Of a stretch of DNA of 64,000 nt, positions 42,399-54,987 are shown piece by piece. A program made the position numbers and the translations under genes. Positions within the stretch are counted from its first letter, which is position 1; the number at the start of each line of letters is the position of its first letter. This DNA comes from Salipiger thiooxidans (lineage in GTDB: Bacteria; Pseudomonadota; Alphaproteobacteria; Rhodobacterales; Rhodobacteraceae): positions 124,001-188,000 of the forward strand of contig NZ_FNAV01000009.1 of the NCBI RefSeq assembly GCF_900102075.1, written 5' to 3'. The notes below the pieces were generated by a model. The model had not been told where the DNA came from. It did no database searches and saw only the letters and a list, made by a program, of their open reading frames with translations.

Positions 42399-42764
42399 AT
42401 GTTTCGCAAGCTCGCCCTGATCGCCCTGTCCGCCACTGCGCTGAGCCTGCCCGTCGCGGCCGTCGCGGGGCCCAAGGGCTGCCCCCCGGGTCTCGCCAGC
42501 AAGGGCTGCGTCCCGCCGGGTCAGGCGAAGAAGATGCGCTCCTATGACCACGACCGAGATCGGGACCATCGCGAGGTGCGCCGCGAGTATTATCGCACCG
42601 GCGACCGCATCACCGGCGACTACGTGGTGATCCGCGACCCGTCGCGTTACGGCCTGCGCCCGGACGACACCTATTACCGCAGCAACGACCGCGTCTATCG
42701 CGTCGATCCCGACACCCGCAAGGTGCTGGATGTGATCGGCGCCATCGCGGCGCTCGCGAACTGA
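42399..42764 (+). CDS. RcnB-like periplasmic protein
   Basis: The protein has 121 residues. A signal peptide (MFRKLALIALSATALSLPVAAVAG) is followed by a short cysteine-containing proline/lysine segment (KGCPPGLASKGCVPPGQAKK), a charged linker rich in Asp/Arg/His, and an RcnB-type C-terminal domain (YRTGDRITGDYVVIRDPSRY, then RVYRVDPDTRKVLDVIG). RcnB affects nickel/cobalt homeostasis in E. coli; here the metal role is unproven. CAGGAGA lies upstream of the ATG. An intrinsic terminator follows. Confidence 0.8.
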   Translation: MFRKLALIALSATALSLPVAAVAGPKGCPPGLASKGCVPPGQAKKMRSYDHDRDRDHREVRREYYRTGDRITGDYVVIRDPSRYGLRPDDTYYRSNDRVYRVDPDTRKVLDVIGAIAALAN

Positions 42765-43073
42765 GAGATCTTTCGGCCCCACGCCGTGAAACATCGAAGG
42801 GGGCGCCGCGCGCCCCTTTTTCGTGTCCCGCGCCTGACTTCAGGGAAATGATGCCGTGCCACGCATACGGGTTGCGTGACTTCTCCGGTCGCCCAAGAAT
42901 TGCACAACACCTGCTCGCGGCCTGTCAAGAATATGTCATCTGGCCGACCACGGCCCGCGCAGGCCCGGCCGGACCGCAAACCGTGTAGCGGCGGTTTCCC
43001 CTCGTCGCGCAGGCTGGATCCGGGAGGTGCGGCAATTGCGGCCGCACCCGGGAGCCGGAACACGGAGAACGTC
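42765..43073. other. Intergenic region before the purine permease gene
   Basis: It begins with the RcnB-gene terminator (42797-42821). The remaining 250 nt form the permease leader, with the ribosome binding site CACGGAGAAC just before 43074. Purine permeases of this type are sometimes preceded by a xanthine-responsive RNA (NMT1 motif); I could not identify it here. Confidence 0.5.
42797..42821 (+). terminator. Intrinsic terminator after the RcnB-like gene
   Basis: GGGGCGC-CGC-GCGCCCC followed by TTTTT; the stem can extend by A-T and G-T pairs. Confidence 0.92.
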
Positions 43074-44468
43074 ATGGCCTCTGACACGACTGAATCAACC
43101 GCCCTCATTTACGGGCTCGAGGACAGGCCCGCGCCCGCGGCGGCGGCGCTGGCGGCCTTCCAGCACATCCTCGCCTCCATCGTCGGCATCGTCACGCCCA
43201 CGCTGGTGATCGGCGGCGTTCTGGGACTGGGCGAATACGTCCCCTACCTCATCGCCATGTCGCTCTTCGTCTCGGGCATCGCGACCTTCATCCAGTGCAA
43301 GGCCATCGGTCCGGTGGGCTCGGGGCTCCTGAGCGTCCAGGGCACGAGCTTCGCCTTCCTAGGGCCGGTGCTGGCGGCGGGCTTCGCGGTCAAGAACAAC
43401 GGCGGCACACCCGAGGACATGCTGGCGATGATCTTCGGGCTCTGCCTCGCGGGCTGTCTCGTCGAGATCGTGCTGAGCCAGTTCATCGACAGGCTCGGAA
43501 AGATCATCACCCCAACGGTCACCGGCGTCGTCATCACCGTGATCGGCCTGTCGCTGGTCAAGGTGGGCTTCACCGATTTCGCAGGCGGCGTCGGCGCGGG
43601 CGAGAGCCTCGGCGCACCGGTCAACCTGATGCTGGGCTCTATCGTGGTGGTGGCGATCCTCGTGATGACCTTCACCGGCAGCCCGATGCTGCGGATCTCG
43701 GCCATCATGATCGGGCTTGTGATCGGCACGATCATCGCCGTGATCTTCGAGCAGGTGGATTTCTCGAAGGCCGGACAGGGCGCGCTGATCGCCATTCCGC
43801 AACCGCTGAAATACGGGCTCGACTTCGACATCGGGCTGTTCATCCCGATCGCCTTCATCTTCCTCGTGACCGCCATCGAAACCTCGGGCGACCTGACCGC
43901 CAACTCGGTGATCGCAGGCCAGCCGGTGAAGGGCCCGCTCTACATGAAGCGCATCAAGGGGGGTATCCTCGCCGACGGCGTGAACTCGGGGCTGGCCGCG
44001 CTCTTCAACACCTTTCCCAACACCACCTTCTCGCAGAACAACGGGGTCATCCAGATGACCGGCGTCGCAAGCCGGCATGTGGGTCTCTACATCGCCTGCA
44101 TCCTCGTGCTGCTCGGGTTCTTCCCGGTGGTGGGCCAGCTCTTCCTGCTGATCCCCAAGCCGGTTCTGGGCGGGGCGACGCTGGTGCTCTTCGGGACCAT
44201 CGCGGTGGCCGGGATCCGGATCCTCGCGACCCAGCACATCGACCGCAAGAAGGTCTACATCATGGCGGTGAGCTTCGGGCTCGGGCTCGGCGTCACGCTG
44301 GTGCCGGACGCGACGCAGAACCTGCCGACCTTCCTCAAGCAGGTGGTGGCGACGCCGATCACCCTGGCGGGGCTCTCGGCGATCATCCTGTCGCTGCTGA
44401 TCCCCGACACCGACGAGGCCCCGGCCGAAGTGGTCGAGGAGAGCGCCGATGACGCGGCGACGGTCTGA
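43074..44468 (+). CDS. NCS2-family nucleobase permease, probable xanthine/uric acid type
   Basis: The protein has 464 residues with 12-14 hydrophobic helices. The NCS2 signature QNNGVIQMTGVASR (helix 10 region) and AIETSGDLTANSVIAGQPVK (helix 8 region, with the substrate-contacting glutamate) are typical of purine (xanthine, urate) rather than uracil members. The N-terminal helix 1 region is LAAFQHILASIVGIVTPTLVIG. It would import purines with protons. The ATG at 43074 is used; the frame extends upstream without homology. A terminator follows. No purine-catabolism genes are adjacent. Confidence 0.9.
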   Translation: MASDTTESTALIYGLEDRPAPAAAALAAFQHILASIVGIVTPTLVIGGVLGLGEYVPYLIAMSLFVSGIATFIQCKAIGPVGSGLLSVQGTSFAFLGPVLAAGFAVKNNGGTPEDMLAMIFGLCLAGCLVEIVLSQFIDRLGKIITPTVTGVVITVIGLSLVKVGFTDFAGGVGAGESLGAPVNLMLGSIVVVAILVMTFTGSPMLRISAIMIGLVIGTIIAVIFEQVDFSKAGQGALIAIPQPLKYGLDFDIGLFIPIAFIFLVTAIETSGDLTANSVIAGQPVKGPLYMKRIKGGILADGVNSGLAALFNTFPNTTFSQNNGVIQMTGVASRHVGLYIACILVLLGFFPVVGQLFLLIPKPVLGGATLVLFGTIAVAGIRILATQHIDRKKVYIMAVSFGLGLGVTLVPDATQNLPTFLKQVVATPITLAGLSAIILSLLIPDTDEAPAEVVEESADDAATV

Positions 44469-44492
44469 CCGGGTGAGATGATGTGATGAATG

Positions 44493-44525
44493 CCCCCGGG
44501 TGGGAGATCCCGGGGGTGTTCTTTT
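44493..44525 (+). terminator. Intrinsic terminator after the purine permease gene
   Basis: CCCCCGGG pairs with CCCGGGGG around an 8-nt loop, followed by TGTTCTTTT. Confidence 0.9.
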
Positions 44526-44693
44526 ATGAGGCCGGTGGTTCGGCGCCTCTGGCCGGGAAACCGGAGCCGTGGGCGCGACGGTTTGGGGGAGTGAGGCGGT
44601 GGTCCGGTCCGAAGCGACGCTGCCTGCCTGTCGCTGCATTGCCGGATGGATCGGCTGGAGCGCTGTCGTCGGCTGCCGCGTGACGGGGAGGTC

Positions 44694-44757
44694 GGAGGGG
44701 GCGCTGCCCCCGTCGCCCCCTGGGCGACTCCCCCGGAGTTTATGTGGCAAGATGAAG
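44694..44757 (+). repeat. Dispersed repeat, copy 2
   Basis: GGAGGGGGCGCTGCCCCCG is followed by a variable part, CCCCCGGAGTTTA, three bases, and GGCAAGATGAAG. The order and spacing match the minus-strand copy at 9049-9106. Both copies are outside genes. Confidence 0.8.
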
Positions 44758-44826
44758 ACTGGAGGCCGCGCTCGGATCCGGGCCGGGGCGCGGCGATGCG
44801 CTGTGTGCGGCGGGTCGCGCGGAGGG

Positions 44827-47721
44827 TTACTCCGCCGCGACCTTGCCCGGTTTCAGCATCGGGCCGAGGTAGCGGCCGGTGTGGCTGCGAGCGACCTCGG
44901 CGACCTTTTCCGGGGTGCCGGTCGCGACGATTTCGCCGCCGCCGTCACCGCCCTCGGGGCCAATGTCGATGAGGTGGTCCGCGGTCTTGATGACGTCGAG
45001 GTTGTGTTCGATCACCACCACCGTGTTGCCCTGTTCGACCAGCTCGTGCAGCACCTCGAGGAGCTTCTTCACGTCCTCGAAATGCAGGCCCGTCGTGGGC
45101 TCGTCGAGGATGTAGAGCGTGCGCCCGGTGGAGCGTTTCGCCAGTTCCTTGGAAAGCTTCACCCGCTGCGCCTCGCCGCCCGAGAGCGTCGTCGCCTGCT
45201 GGCCCACCTTGATGTAGCCAAGCCCCACGCGGACGAGCGCGTCCATCTTCTCGCGGATCGAGGGCACCGCCTTGAAGAACTCCTGCCCCTCTTCCACCGT
45301 CATGTCGAGCACGTCGGCGATGGACTTGCCCTTGAAGCGGATCTCGAGCGTCTCGCGGTTGTAGCGCTTGCCCTTGCAGGTCTCGCATTCCACGTAGACG
45401 TCCGGCAGGAAGTGCATCTCGATCTTGATGACACCGTCGCCTTGGCAGGCCTCGCAGCGGCCGCCCTTCACGTTGAACGAGAAGCGCCCCGGCTTGTAGC
45501 CGCGCGCCTTGGCCTCGGGCAGCCCAGCGAACCAGTCGCGGATCGGCGTGAAGGCGCCCGTATAGGTCGCCGGGTTCGAGCGCGGCGTGCGCCCGATCGG
45601 GCGCTGGTCGATGTCGATGACCTTGTCGAGGTGCTCGAAGCCCTTGATCGTCTCGCAGGGCGACGGCGTCTCGCGGGCGCCGTTGAGCTTCATCGCGGCG
45701 TTCTTGTAGAGCGTCTCGATGGTCAGCGTCGACTTGCCGCCGCCCGAGACGCCGGTGACGCAGACGAACTTGCCCAGCGGGAACTCGGCGGTGACCTCCT
45801 TGAGGTTGTTGCCGGTGGCCTTGACCACGGTCAGCTTCTTGCCGTTGCCCTTGCGCCGGGTCGCGGGCACCGAGATCTCGCGCGTGCCGGCGAGGTACTG
45901 CCCGGTAAGAGAGGCCGGGTCCTTGGCGATGGCGTCGGGGGTGCCGTGGCTCACCACCTGCCCGCCGTGCACACCGGCACCGGGGCCGATGTCGAAGACG
46001 TAGTCGGCCTGGCGGATCATGTCCTCGTCATGCTCGACCACGATCACCGTATTGCCCTGGTCGCGCAGCGATTTCAGCGTGCCGATGAGCCGGTCGTTGT
46101 CGCGCTGGTGCAGGCCGATGGAGGGCTCGTCGAGCACGTAGAGCACGCCGGTGAGCCCGCTGCCGATCTGGCTCGCGAGCCGGATGCGCTGGCTTTCGCC
46201 GCCCGAGAGCGTGCCGGCGGCGCGGCTCATGGTCAGGTACTCGAGACCGACGTTGTTGAGGAAGCCGAGGCGCTCGCGGATCTCCTTGAGGATGGCGCGG
46301 GCGATTTCGTTCTTCTGGCCGGTGAGCGCCGCGGGCACGGTTTCGATCCAGTCATAGGCCTCGCGGATCGACATCTCGACCACCTGGCCGATGTGCAGCA
46401 GGCTGCCCGTCTTGCCGATCTTCACCGCCAGCGCCTCTTCGCGGAGGCGGTAGCCGCCGCAGGCGCCGCAGCGGCGGTTGTTCTGGTAGCGTTCGAATTC
46501 CTCGCGGATCCAGCTGCTGTCGGTCTCGCGGTAGCGCCGTTCCATGTTGGGAATGACGCCCTCGAACACCCGCTCGACCTGGTAGATACGGCCGCCCTCG
46601 TCGTAGCGGAAGGGGATCTCCTCGTCCCCGGAGCCGTGCAGGAAGACCTGCTGGACATGGGCCGGGAGGTCCTTCCAGCGGGTGTTCTTGTTGAACTCAT
46701 AGTGCTTGGCGATCGACTCGATGGTCTGCAGGAAGTAGGGCGACTTGCCCTTGCGCCACGGCGCGATGGCGCCGTCCGAGATCTTGAGCGTCGCGTCCGG
46801 CACCACGAGGCGCTCGTCGAAGAACAGCTCGACGCCGAGGCCGTCGCATTCCGGGCAGGCGCCGAAGGGGGCGTTGAACGAGAACAGCCGCGGTTCGATC
46901 TCGGGGATGGTGAAGCCGCTCACCGGGCAGGCGAAGTTCTCGGAGAAGGTGATGCGCTCGGGCTCGGCGGCCGCCTCGTCGTCTCCCGGGCCCGACCGGG
47001 GCGCGGTCTCGAGAATGGCGATGCCCGAGGCCAGGTCCAGCGCGGTGCGGAAGCTGTCGGCGAGCCGGGTTTCGAGCCCCTCGCGGACCACGATGCGGTC
47101 GACCACCACGTCGATGTCGTGGCGGAATTTCTTGTCCAGCGTCGGCGGCTCGTCGAGTTCGTAGAACTGGCCGTCGACCTTGACCCGCTGGAAGCCCTGC
47201 TTGCGCAGCTCGAGGAACTCTTTCTTGTACTCGCCCTTGCGGTCCCGGATGATCGGCGCCAGCAGGTAGCCGCGGGTGCCCTCTTCCATGGTCATGACAC
47301 GGTCGACCATATCCTGGACCTGCTGCGCTTCGATGGGCATGCCCGTGGCGGGCGAATAGGGCGTGCCGACGCGGGCGAAGAGCAGGCGCAGGTAGTCGTA
47401 TATCTCGGTCACCGTACCGACGGTCGAGCGCGGGTTCTTCGAGGTCGTCTTCTGCTCGATCGAGATCGCCGGCGACAGGCCCGAGATGTGATCGACGTCG
47501 GGCTTTTCCATCATGTCTAGGAACTGCCGTGCATAGGCCGAAAGGCTCTCGACATAGCGGCGCTGGCCCTCGGCGTAGATCGTGTCGAAGGCAAGGCTCG
47601 ACTTGCCGGAGCCCGAGAGCCCGGTGATCACCACCAGCTCGTCGCGGGGAATGTCGACGTCGATGGACTTGAGATTGTGCTCGCGCGCGCCGCGCACTTC
47701 GATCTGCTTGAGCTCGGGCAT
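44827..47721 (-). CDS. uvrA: Excinuclease ABC subunit A
   Basis: This is the 964-residue damage-recognition ATPase of nucleotide excision repair. The first Walker A is [18 protein letters not shown] and the second is [21 protein letters not shown] signatures are [17 protein letters not shown] and [17 protein letters not shown]. The C-terminal zinc finger is [11 protein letters not shown]...VECETCKG, and a further cysteine pair is RRCGACGG. The ATG at 47721 gives the family start [18 protein letters not shown]. There is no divergent ssb, in contrast to many bacteria. The dispersed repeat lies just beyond its 3' end. Confidence 0.98.
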   Translation of the reverse strand: MPELKQIEVRGAREHNLKSIDVDIPRDELVVITGLSGSGKSSLAFDTIYAEGQRRYVESLSAYARQFLDMMEKPDVDHISGLSPAISIEQKTTSKNPRSTVGTVTEIYDYLRLLFARVGTPYSPATGMPIEAQQVQDMVDRVMTMEEGTRGYLLAPIIRDRKGEYKKEFLELRKQGFQRVKVDGQFYELDEPPTLDKKFRHDIDVVVDRIVVREGLETRLADSFRTALDLASGIAILETAPRSGPGDDEAAAEPERITFSENFACPVSGFTIPEIEPRLFSFNAPFGACPECDGLGVELFFDERLVVPDATLKISDGAIAPWRKGKSPYFLQTIESIAKHYEFNKNTRWKDLPAHVQQVFLHGSGDEEIPFRYDEGGRIYQVERVFEGVIPNMERRYRETDSSWIREEFERYQNNRRCGACGGYRLREEALAVKIGKTGSLLHIGQVVEMSIREAYDWIETVPAALTGQKNEIARAILKEIRERLGFLNNVGLEYLTMSRAAGTLSGGESQRIRLASQIGSGLTGVLYVLDEPSIGLHQRDNDRLIGTLKSLRDQGNTVIVVEHDEDMIRQADYVFDIGPGAGVHGGQVVSHGTPDAIAKDPASLTGQYLAGTREISVPATRRKGNGKKLTVVKATGNNLKEVTAEFPLGKFVCVTGVSGGGKSTLTIETLYKNAAMKLNGARETPSPCETIKGFEHLDKVIDIDQRPIGRTPRSNPATYTGAFTPIRDWFAGLPEAKARGYKPGRFSFNVKGGRCEACQGDGVIKIEMHFLPDVYVECETCKGKRYNRETLEIRFKGKSIADVLDMTVEEGQEFFKAVPSIREKMDALVRVGLGYIKVGQQATTLSGGEAQRVKLSKELAKRSTGRTLYILDEPTTGLHFEDVKKLLEVLHELVEQGNTVVVIEHNLDVIKTADHLIDIGPEGGDGGGEIVATGTPEKVAEVARSHTGRYLGPMLKPGKVAAE

Positions 47722-47999
47722 GGGACCTCCGGGGACGGATGCCCGATACATAGGTGAAAGGCGGGGGCGCGCCAATGGCAAAATGAGAACATAGCGCGAA
47801 CCGCTGTGCATTGCCGTCACATTCCGGTGGTTGGCAGGCGGGCCTGGGCAGCGGCTGGGCAGTCGCCGGGCGCTTGCCGGGCCGCGTCTGGCAGAGCGGC
47901 GATCCGCCGATCACGAAAGCGTTTGCCCCGGGCACGGCGGAGCGTGCCTAGATCATTGTGAAAGGGCTCGAGAACGACAACAGGGATGAGGGACCGGCA

Positions 48000-48374
48000 A
48001 TGACATTCGACCGACGGAACATGATCGCCTTGGTGCTGGGGGCCGGGACCCTGATCGCGGCCAGCTCCTGGGTGCATCACGGGATCGAGAGCACCGAGAA
48101 CGGCGAGATCGAGCTGACCGGACAGGTCACTCAGGCGCAACTCGAGACCCACGACGAGCGGCTGGTGCTGCTGGCCGACGGCACGGCCTGGACGGTCGAC
48201 ATCGGCCCCCTCATCGATGCCCGCAGCGCCGGGCTCACCCCCGAGATGCTGGCGCCGGGCAACGAGCTGACGGTGCTCGGCGAGCGCGACGGCGACGTCG
48301 GCACGCTGGAGCTGCGCGCAAGTGCGGTGATCTTCGGCAGCACGCGCCACGATCTGGGTTCGCGCAGTCTCTGA
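48000..48374 (+). CDS. Small exported or membrane-anchored protein of unknown function
   Basis: The protein has 124 residues. An N-terminal hydrophobic segment (MTFDRRNMIALVLGAGTLIA) precedes a domain of about 95 residues with beta-rich composition (IELTGQVTQAQLE, LVLLADGTAWTVDIGP). The pattern, a G-x-V stretch followed by a tryptophan, is faintly like DUF6152 proteins, but I would not assign it. GAGGGA lies 7 nt upstream of the ATG at 48000, which is preferred over an in-frame GTG at 47958. It is flanked by convergent thiD and divergent uvrA. Confidence 0.65.
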   Translation: MTFDRRNMIALVLGAGTLIAASSWVHHGIESTENGEIELTGQVTQAQLETHDERLVLLADGTAWTVDIGPLIDARSAGLTPEMLAPGNELTVLGERDGDVGTLELRASAVIFGSTRHDLGSRSL

Positions 48375-48622
48375 AGGCGCGCGGCCTCTGAGCGGCTGTG
48401 TTGCGATTTGGGTGGCGGCGGTCCAGGTGCCGTAGCTGGCCGTCTCGATCTGTTCTCGTCTCGCCGCAATCGGGGTCTGATCTGCGCCGGACAATCACGC
48501 CACGATTGGTTTCTGGCACGAGTTTGACGGCTGTTGGTCCCGGCGCATCCCTGACGTTTTCACCAGATTGGGCCGCATCGCCGCGCCATGCGCGCCAGGA
48601 TCACACGCCCCGTCACGCCCGC

Positions 48623-49369
48623 TCAGGCCTCATCCCGACGCCCTTCCGCGATGAAGCGCGCTTCGAGCAGCCTCCGCGCCCGGCGTACCGCTTCGGGCAC
48701 CGTGAGGCCGAGGGCGCGTCCCGCAGCGATAGCCGAGGCAAGCTGGCAGCCGGTGCCGCGCAGGGTGCTGGGATGGCGCGGGCCGTGGATTCGCTCGATT
48801 GCACCGTCGGGGCCGTCGGGGCCGTAAAGCCGGTCCTCGCAGCCCTGCCCGTCTGCGTGGCCGCCCTTAACCAGCACCCAGCGGCAGCCCGCCCCCTGTA
48901 GCGCGCGGACGATTTCGGGCTCACCCGAAATGCCGAAGCAGGCTCCGAATGCGCTCAGCTCGGGCAGGTTCGGCGTCAGCACCTCGGTGCGCGGCAGCAG
49001 CGCTTCAATGAGCGCCGCGACGCCCGGCGGGTCGAGCAAAACCCGGCCCGAGCTCGAGGCCAGAACCGGGTCGAGCACCAGCGGCACCTGCGGCAAGACC
49101 CCGGCCACCGCCGCCACGGTCGGCGCGTCCACCAGCATACCAAGCTTCACCGCATCGACGCGGGTCTCGAGGGCCGAGGCGATCTGCGCCACGACCAGTT
49201 CGGGCGCCACCGGCGAGACCGCGCGCACGCGCGCGTCGCTCTGGGCGGTCACCGCGGTCACGGCAACGCGGGTCCGCGCGCCCGCCGTGGCCACGGATGC
49301 CGCGTCGCGCAAGAGCCCGGCGCCGCCGCTCGAGTCCATGCCGCCGATGCAGAGCACCACGGGCGTCAC
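48623..49369 (-). CDS. thiD: Hydroxymethylpyrimidine/phosphomethylpyrimidine kinase
   Basis: This 248-residue ribokinase-fold enzyme phosphorylates HMP to HMP-P and HMP-PP. The substrate-binding start is VVLCIGGMDSSGGAGLLRDA; the anion hole and catalytic region is STLRGTGCQLASAIAAG, with VLVKGGHADGQG upstream. It uses GTG, overlapping the thiF stop codon (GTGA). It is the last gene of the thi operon. Confidence 0.95.
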   Translation of the reverse strand: MTPVVLCIGGMDSSGGAGLLRDAASVATAGARTRVAVTAVTAQSDARVRAVSPVAPELVVAQIASALETRVDAVKLGMLVDAPTVAAVAGVLPQVPLVLDPVLASSSGRVLLDPPGVAALIEALLPRTEVLTPNLPELSAFGACFGISGEPEIVRALQGAGCRWVLVKGGHADGQGCEDRLYGPDGPDGAIERIHGPRHPSTLRGTGCQLASAIAAGRALGLTVPEAVRRARRLLEARFIAEGRRDEA

Positions 49370-50319
49370 GCCAGCACCGCCGCGCGATGGCCCCGCGCCA
49401 GCGCGCCCTGCGCCGCGCGCCATGCCCGCAGGCCGCTGGTGCAGGCGAAGACCAGCCGTTCCTCGGGCGCCGGAGCGAGGCTCGCGCAGCCCTCGGGCGA
49501 GACGCGGCGGGCGCCGGGCACGGCGGGCACGGGCGCCTCCACCACGTCGCGCAGCTCGATCACCATATCGCCGGGCAACAACTCGTCCGCACCCAGCAAC
49601 ACGGGCCCCGCGACCGAGGGCTCGGAGGCACCGTCGAAGCGGAACCCCGTCACCTGCCAACTGGCAAGATCGACGCGGCAGAGCAGCCCGAGCGGCGAGG
49701 GTTCGAGCCCCAGCAGCACCGACAGCGCCATCTGCGCCTGCAGCGCGCCGAGCACCGCCACGGCAGGCCCCATGACCCCGCCGGAGGCGCAGTTCTGCAG
49801 CCCCGGCGGCAGATCGGGGAACACGGCGCGGTAGCTCGGGGCCCCGCCACAAAAGCCACCCACGTGCCCTGCCCGGCCCAGCACCGAGGCCGCGATCAGC
49901 GGCACGCCCGCGGCAAGGCAGGCATCAGAGAGCGCATAGGTGACCGCGAAGGCATCCGCCGCGTCGATCACCAGCTCCGCCTCGGCCACCCACGCCCGGG
50001 CGCGCGAGGGATCGAGCCGCGCGACCTCGGGCGTCACCGCACAGTCGGGGTTCAGCCGCCGCAGCTCATCGGTGGCGACCGCGGCCTTGGGACGGCCGAG
50101 GTCGCTCATGCGGTAGAGCGTCTGGCGGTGCAGGTTGCTCTCTTCGATCACGTCGTGGTCGACCACGCGCAGCGCACCGACCCCGGCGCCCGCAAGAAGC
50201 GGCAGCACGGTCGAGCCGAGCCCGCCCGCGCCCACCACCAGCACCCGCGCGGCGGCCAGCCGGGCCTGCCCCGCCGCGCCGATCTCGGGCAGGATCATCT
50301 GACGTGCATAGCGGGTCAT
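49366..50319 (-). CDS. thiF: ThiF/MoeB-type adenylyltransferase with rhodanese-like C-terminal segment
   Basis: The protein has 317 residues. The ATP-binding loop is VLVVGAGGLGSTVLPLLAGAG, and adenylation residues include DHDVIEESNLHRQTLY. It would adenylate the C-terminal Gly of ThiS. The two CxxC pairs that bind zinc in MoeB/ThiF are mostly missing: the first reads PSYRAVFP instead of PCYRCLFP, and only QNCASGG keeps a cysteine. A C-terminal segment, VFACTSGLRAWRAAQGA, resembles the active-site loop of a rhodanese. The start at 50319 overlaps the thiE stop by ATGA, like its neighbours; an ATG six bases earlier is possible. Confidence 0.88.
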   Translation of the reverse strand: MTRYARQMILPEIGAAGQARLAAARVLVVGAGGLGSTVLPLLAGAGVGALRVVDHDVIEESNLHRQTLYRMSDLGRPKAAVATDELRRLNPDCAVTPEVARLDPSRARAWVAEAELVIDAADAFAVTYALSDACLAAGVPLIAASVLGRAGHVGGFCGGAPSYRAVFPDLPPGLQNCASGGVMGPAVAVLGALQAQMALSVLLGLEPSPLGLLCRVDLASWQVTGFRFDGASEPSVAGPVLLGADELLPGDMVIELRDVVEAPVPAVPGARRVSPEGCASLAPAPEERLVFACTSGLRAWRAAQGALARGHRAAVLA

Positions 50320-50921
50320 CGCCATGGCGCGGTGGCCTCGATCCAGAGATCGCAGCGCGCTTCACGGTCGTGGGCCTGCGCGATGTCGGTCACCACCGCG
50401 GCGCTGTCGGCACCCGCCTCGAAAAGCTCGGGCAGGCGCTCGGGGGTGACGCCGCCAATGCCCACCAGCGGCACCGAGCCGGCGCGCCGCTTCCATGAGC
50501 GCACGCGATCCAGCCCCTGCGGCCCCCATTTCATCTTCTTGAGCAGCGTCGGCCAGACCGGCCCCAGCGCCACGTAGGCCGGATCGAGCGCAAGCGCCCG
50601 GTCGAGCTCGGCCTCGTCATGGGTCGAGAGCCCGAAGGCCACGCCTCTGCGGCGCAGGGCGGCGAAATCGGCCTCGTCCATGTCTTCCTGCCCGAGATGC
50701 ACCGCGCCACAGTTGAGGTCCATCGCCGCCTGCCAGTGATCGTTGACCACGAGCTGCGCGCCATGCACGGCACAGAGATCGCGGGCGCGGGCGATCTGGC
50801 GGCGGATCTCGCGGTCCCCGGCGCCCTTGAGACGCAGCTGCACCAGCCGAACGCCGCGCGGCACCAGAAGCTCGAGCTCGGAGACGTGGCCGACGATGAG
50901 ATAAAAGGGATCGAGCCTCAT
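50316..50921 (-). CDS. thiE: Thiamine-phosphate synthase
   Basis: This 201-residue TIM barrel couples HMP-PP with thiazole phosphate to give thiamine phosphate. Typical elements are [47 protein letters not shown] and [20 protein letters not shown]. Its start overlaps the thiG stop (ATGA). It is somewhat short, as are other Rhodobacteraceae versions I recall. Confidence 0.95.
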   Translation of the reverse strand: MRLDPFYLIVGHVSELELLVPRGVRLVQLRLKGAGDREIRRQIARARDLCAVHGAQLVVNDHWQAAMDLNCGAVHLGQEDMDEADFAALRRRGVAFGLSTHDEAELDRALALDPAYVALGPVWPTLLKKMKWGPQGLDRVRSWKRRAGSVPLVGIGGVTPERLPELFEAGADSAAVVTDIAQAHDREARCDLWIEATAPWR

Positions 50922-51679
50922 CCTGCCAGCTCCGCCATGCCGAAGACCGGGGTCGACGCCCGCGCCATGTCGCGGCGCGGCATGAGCCCCGCCTCATGCG
51001 CCGCGAGCCCTGCCTCCACCGCCTGCCCGAAGGCGCGGGCCATGGCGACCGGGTTGCGGGCGCTTGCCACGGCGGTGTTCAGGAGCACCGCGTCGAAGCC
51101 CATCTCCATCGCCTCCGCCGCCTGAGATGGCGCGCCGATCCCGGCGTCGATCACCAGCGGCACGTCCGGGAAATGTGCCCGCATCCGCGCGAGGCCGGAA
51201 CGGTTGGACAGCCCCTGCCCCGAGCCGATCGGCGCGCCCCAAGGCATCAGCACCCGGCAGCCCGCCTCGATCAGCTTCTCGCCGAGGATCAGGTCCTCGG
51301 TGGTGTAGGGAAACACCTCGAAACCCTCGGCGCAGAGGATGTGCGCGGCCTCGACCAGCGCGAAGGGATCGGGCTGCAGCGTGTCGGCATGGCCGATGAC
51401 CTCGAGCTTGATCCAGTCCGTACCGAAAAGCTCGCGCGCCATCTGCGCCGTTGTCACCGCCTCGCGGGCCGAATGGCAGCCGGCGGTGTTGGGCAGCAGG
51501 CGGCAGCCGCTGTCCTTCAGGATCTCGCGGAAGGCGCCGCCCTCGCGCCCCTCGCGGCGCAGCGACACGGTGATGACCTCGGCGCCCGAGGCGGCGATGG
51601 CGTCCCGCAGCACCTGCGGCGAGGGGTATTGCGCGGTGCCCAGCATCAGGCGGCTGGTCAGTTCGGTTCCGTAGAACAT
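50918..51679 (-). CDS. thiG: Thiazole synthase
   Basis: This 253-residue TIM barrel forms the thiazole phosphate from deoxyxylulose 5-phosphate, dehydroglycine and ThiS thiocarboxylate. The Schiff-base lysine is in [17 protein letters not shown] at about residue 90. Other hallmarks are [39 protein letters not shown] and [19 protein letters not shown]. The gene follows thiS by 3 nt. Confidence 0.97.
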   Translation of the reverse strand: MFYGTELTSRLMLGTAQYPSPQVLRDAIAASGAEVITVSLRREGREGGAFREILKDSGCRLLPNTAGCHSAREAVTTAQMARELFGTDWIKLEVIGHADTLQPDPFALVEAAHILCAEGFEVFPYTTEDLILGEKLIEAGCRVLMPWGAPIGSGQGLSNRSGLARMRAHFPDVPLVIDAGIGAPSQAAEAMEMGFDAVLLNTAVASARNPVAMARAFGQAVEAGLAAHEAGLMPRRDMARASTPVFGMAELAG

Positions 51680-51682
51680 GGC

Positions 51683-51869
51683 TCAGCCCCCCTGCATCGG
51701 TGTGAGCACCTCGACCCGCGCGCCCTCGGCAAGTGCGGTGTCGGCGCGGGCGCCCCGGGGCACGAAAGCACCGTCTAGGGCCGTCGCCACGGCGGTCTCG
51801 GGAAAGCCGCGCTCGGCGACGAGCTCGGCCAGCGTGATTGCCCCGGTCTCGACGCGGGCACCGTTCAGC

Positions 51870-51880
<11 letters not shown>
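51683..51880 (-). CDS. thiS: Sulfur carrier protein ThiS
   Basis: This 65-residue ubiquitin-fold protein (MRIELNGARVETGAITLAEL...) ends in Gly-Gly (TPMQGG), the site of thiocarboxylation. The ATG at 51880 lies inside the thiO 3' end (11-nt overlap). It would be adenylated by ThiF. Confidence 0.95.

Positions 51881-54987
<3,107 letters not shown>

Larger units (their letters stand above)
44469..44826. other. Intergenic region between the permease gene and uvrA (358 nt)
   Basis: It holds the permease terminator (44493-44525) and copy 2 of the dispersed repeat (44694-44757). The remainder is GC-rich without a plausible gene. Confidence 0.6.

Noticed and set aside
42822-43073. Xanthine-responsive NMT1-type RNA before the purine permease gene
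   Set aside because: I could not recognise conserved blocks; needs a covariance-model search.
44569-47520. 983-codon open frame on the plus strand
   Set aside because: Antisense to uvrA, which has all expected motifs; the plus-strand frame is a composition artefact.
47817-48494. 225-codon minus-strand frame overlapping the small exported protein gene
   Set aside because: No ribosome binding site or family motif; the plus-strand gene has a signal-like N-terminus and ribosome binding site.
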